Shown here piece after piece: positions 60,970 to 64,000 of a stretch of DNA of 64,000 bases. The stretch spans positions 209,001 to 273,000 of the forward strand of contig JAKTNV010000066.1 of the NCBI GenBank assembly GCA_022747635.1, read 5' to 3'. The position numbers and the translations under genes were made by a program. This DNA comes from Hetaerina americana (lineage: Eukaryota > Arthropoda > Insecta > Odonata > Calopterygidae). Numbering within the stretch: position 1 is the first letter of the stretch; each line of letters begins with the position of its first letter. Under the pieces are notes generated by a model. The model was not told the origin of the DNA. It ran no database searches and was given only the letters and a program-made list of their open reading frames with translations.

Positions 60970-61430
60970 TTATTGCATATGACTCAATTTCTTGAGATAA
61001 TATCGATGTATTAATTAAAAGTTCTCGCTATTCGTGCGTTTCATTGTTATCCCGTGTTAAGAGTCATTAATCCCTAAAGCCTATTAACCCATGTAAATAC
61101 GTTTCTTACTAAAGGCATGTTCATTTCTTTTATACGCAACTCATCAACCTGAACACAATGGACATCTCTATCGCTTGAATATTACACACCACCATAAAGG
61201 TTTCATAAGAGAGTTTATTTCTTCTTTTACTTTTCTTACCTTTTCCAAAACGTCATTAACATACTTTTAATGGCTCTACTATTTTTTCCATTTTTAACTG
61301 GTAAGAGTTACAAGGAACATGATGTAGAATATCAAGGATGCGTGATAAAAAAATACCTCGAATACAACAGAGGACAAACGTGAGGATAGTTGGAAAGTGC
61401 AAGGTATAAGATGACGCGGATTGGAGAAAA
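60970..61430. other. Unassigned AT-rich sequence
   Basis: No feature recognised. Confidence 0.4.
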
Positions 61431-61431
61431 A

Positions 61432-61510
61432 AAATGGTCCTGAAACTGAAATCGAACCACGGACAATCGCATTATTGCACTCGATTCTTGAACCACTAAG
61501 CAACTCTGAA
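61432..61510 (-). repeat. tRNA-like sequence (SINE head or tRNA relic)
   Basis: Minus strand: A-box-like TTAGTGGTTCAAGAATCGAG and B box CCGTGGTTCGATTTC about 45 bp apart. No plausible acceptor-stem pairing seen, so not called as a functional tRNA. Confidence 0.4.
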
Positions 61511-62550
61511 TTACGGATTGATTGTGGAACCAACGTAAACAGATTATTTAGTCTAGATTATGTCGTGCTAGGGTGTTTAATACCGACGAGCGGTGAAATG
61601 AAGAACTCAAATGAATAGTAAACAAAAGAGCGTCCGAGTATACAACGATAAAGAATTGTACTCTGATTGTAGAACTTCTACATAGCTTTAGAGTAGCTCG
61701 AGTATTACAGTACCGAGATTGCGATTCCATTGAGGGTACCATACGCGAGGGGGTAAATGAAATATTACGTTAAACAGAGGGTATCGTGCACGGCTCAAAT
61801 TGAAAAAATAAACCCCGGCATTGTTCTGCGATGTGGCCATCAATCAGTACAGATCCGTTCGAAAAAAGAGCCATAGACCCTATCGAAGAAAATGACCAGC
61901 TGCATTTAATTCAATTTCTTCGTAATATTTCGGTGGCGGAACTAAAATGGCTGAAAATAAAATACGTTAAAATTAAATTTGCTCGTATTCTACTAAGATT
62001 TTTGAGAAATCTGATTAAACGATCAGCATTGCTCGAAATTCCTCTTGTGCGGGACTGTTTTCCATAAAAAAATATTTGCTAAGCTCAAGGCGGGGATAAA
62101 AATTGAGAAATAATTCCTCTTAGAAAAAAACCTCAAAAGGTACCAGGTACTAATTACCTTGAAAGATATAAATGGATTAGTTGGTAACTTATTGAAAGGA
62201 AATTTGAAGTTAAGATCCCGCAAAGTAAGACCATGAGTACATAAGAAATTTGACGCATTGAGAGGGGCTGGAGACGAAGAGAAATTGATCAAAGAAAGAG
62301 TTACATCAGGGTGTGAGGGAATGAAAACTTAATTGAAAAGACTGGAGGGATGCATTAAAACCAATCTGGGGATTGAAATAGAGAGAGTTACATAATTTTG
62401 AGTACAATACGATTTATATGGTGAAAAATTTTATGTCATATTTAACGTCCATAATGATAAAAACATTGTCATTAAAAATATACCTGTTCTGTTGGAGCCG
62501 AAGCTTCAATGGAACATAGGGAGAGTATAATCCGGGATAGATGATCATTA
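61511..62550. other. Unassigned sequence
   Basis: Open frames at 61831-62067 (plus) and 62023-62292 (minus) have no recognised domain. Confidence 0.35.
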
Positions 62551-62552
62551 TA

Positions 62553-62603
<51 letters not shown>
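62551..62603. repeat. (TA)n microsatellite
   Basis: TA tract ending in CACACACACA. Confidence 0.95.
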
Positions 62604-62613
<10 letters not shown>

Positions 62614-63052
62614 TATGTAGCAGACAATTTTAAGGAACGAATGGATTAATTAGAAAAGTATAAGGAGGGGAAGTTCTAACAGAAGTAGACAATGAGCACA
62701 TTGGTTATAGAGCAGTTCAAAGGACAAACAGAAAAGTTATCAGGGCGTGAGGTAATCAACTTTAAAATAGATAAGAATTTAGGGGCAAAGTAAAACCAAT
62801 TCAGGATTAAGATATTCTTGATGTTGATATAATTCAGTGCAGTTTACAATTTAAATGCAGACATATTACACTCAAGTTGGTCCATATTATTAGTGATGAT
62901 AATAATAAAAAAATACCTGTTCTGGCGGAGTTGAAGCTTCTGGTAAGAGCACCTCCTCTTATTCTCCTGTTTTTCTCTCTCTCCCATGGAAGACATCGCC
63001 TCAACAGATCACTGGACACTCTAGAGACTGAGAAGAGTTATTCCTCCACCAG

Positions 63053-63054
<2 letters not shown>
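62604..63054. other. Unassigned sequence
   Basis: TAAAAATATACCTGTTCTGT...GGAGCCGAAGCTTC at 62475 and AAAAAATACCTGTTCTGGCG...GAGTTGAAGCTTC at 62907 are diverged direct repeats about 430 bp apart, perhaps an unclassified dispersed repeat. Confidence 0.4.
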
Positions 63055-63096
<42 letters not shown>

Positions 63097-63106
63097 TATA
63101 TATATG
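63055..63106. repeat. (TA)n microsatellite
   Basis: TA tract with one GG interruption. Confidence 0.95.
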
Positions 63107-64000
63107 TCAACACTCTTGCATCGCATTCAATCCCTTGATTGGCACTTAAAGACAGTTCCCGAGAACTGAATTTCACAGCGCACCACCCTTCGTATTCCAG
63201 ATTATCTCCTTCGGCGGCACGTGTTGTCGGCGCGATGCATAAAACGAAGTGGAATACGCCGAAATACTATCCTCAAGACTTGCCTCTCCTCATTCCACGT
63301 GTGCAGTTCGCGGAATACCCCCTTCAACTGTTTCCTCCCTCAACGCCAACCCAGTTCTCCCTCCACGCGAATAATGCTGAAAAAAATGCATTTATAAGAC
63401 AATGGCAGTTCTTTCTTCTTCATTTTTTTTGAGCGCCACTCTAGTTTGGGGAGGATGGAGGGAGTAGGGGGGTGGTGGGTGGGGGTGGATGTCGAGGGAT
63501 GGTTGCGGGGGGGGGGTGGTTTTGCGTTGGAGAGAGAAAGGGAGGAAGGGAGGGGGTGGGTGGGTGTGTATAGTGAATGGGAGTTATTCGGCTGACCGTT
63601 TGTGCGCGGTCGACCAGGTCATGAAATGGAACTCGTCATATAATCTTTGGTGCTTTGTTTTTTCGGTTTCAAAAGGCAAGGAGCTCAACGCTTATGAATA
63701 ATTCACAAATCGACTAGGGGGATTATTGGAAGGCGACATTTGCTCTGGAGTATTTCACGTGAACAGACGGGCGGGGCGAGATTCGTATAAAGCGAACGCT
63801 TTCCTCATTTCCCGCGCAATAAAATCCCATGCATCCATTGTTCCGGGCCCGCAGAGAACAGTTTTATGGCCGTACCGGGCGTGCGGACGCCTTTGCGCGA
63901 GAATTCATAAAACAAATACGCGAGGTTATCGCTGGATTTCGGAAAATCCACGGTCCCTTCAAATGAACAAAGCAAAAAAATAGTATTCTGGCCACCTCAT
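63107..64000. other. Unassigned right edge, GC- and G-rich in part
   Basis: A G-rich run at 63450-63570 (many GGG to G9 runs on the plus strand). CpG-richer sequence at 63180-63250 and 63740-63920 with a TATA-like CGTATAAAGCG at 63785. The open frame at 63139-63432 shows no domain. Could be host upstream sequence; not called as a promoter. Confidence 0.35.

Noticed and set aside
61831..62067. 78-codon frame (MWPSISTDPFEKRAIDPIEE)
   Set aside because: No recognisable domain, no neighbours supporting a gene and no splice signals that I trust.

Overview
The window is eukaryotic, almost certainly arthropod, and is repeat-dominated. The evidence is the combination of several mariner-type DNA transposons, Penelope-like elements (PLEs), R1-, Jockey-, CR1/L2- and RTE-like non-LTR retrotransposons, tRNA-derived SINEs and long (TA)n tracts. 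I recognise no convincing host gene exon, no functional tRNA or rRNA gene, no LTR retrovirus-like element and no CRISPR. I cannot name the order or species. Labels used below: LINE-A = RTE-like, LINE-B = CR1/L2-like, LINE-C = R1-clade, LINE-D = Jockey-like; Mar-A to Mar-D = four mariner families; SINE-1 to SINE-4 = four tRNA-headed repeat families.

Layout. 0.4-5.9 kb is a dense mosaic: a LINE-A endonuclease piece, Mar-A copy 1, SINE-1 and SINE-2 pieces, a palindrome with hammerhead-like cores, a deleted PLE, a rearranged LINE-A reverse transcriptase and Mar-B copy 1. 6-22.7 kb is mostly unassigned DNA with scattered 3' ends of LINE-B, SINEs and antisense LINE-A relics. It also holds Mar-C copy 1 and a foldback-like element (10.4-11.3 kb) with 158-bp tandem repeats inside. 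23-27.3 kb has a mariner relic, a DUF4817-type Tc1/mariner-superfamily transposase relic, SINE-1 and Mar-B copy 2. 28.2-33.7 kb is one nearly full-length but mutated R1-clade element inserted in a LINE-B 3' end. 36.3-37.1 kb is Mar-C copy 2. 39-44.2 kb carries head-to-head LINE-A segments and a PLE split by a LINE-B insertion. 44.2-46.3 kb is SINEs.

48.97-53.57 kb is the best-preserved element: a Jockey-like retrotransposon with two open reading frames of 430 and 972 codons overlapping by 8 bp. An 11-bp target-site duplication flanks it, and it lies inside a mariner transposase remnant (Mar-D) whose frame reads through the reconstructed empty site. 54.6-59.7 kb is a cluster of PLE material: a 576-codon frame with RT and GIY-YIG domains, an inverted second PLE 3' end and two large palindromes with hammerhead-type cores. 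60.2-61.0 kb is Mar-A copy 2, nearly identical to copy 1. The last 3 kb is unassigned, with (TA)n tracts and a G-rich stretch.

Together the elements give a relative age series: degenerate LINE-A, LINE-B and Mar-C are old hosts for later insertions, while Mar-A (two copies nearly identical) and LINE-D (both frames open) are young. The most interesting non-textbook features are the recurrent hammerhead-bearing palindromes at PLE ends, the foldback element with internal 158-bp repeats, and the nested insertions that allow exact empty-site reconstruction.
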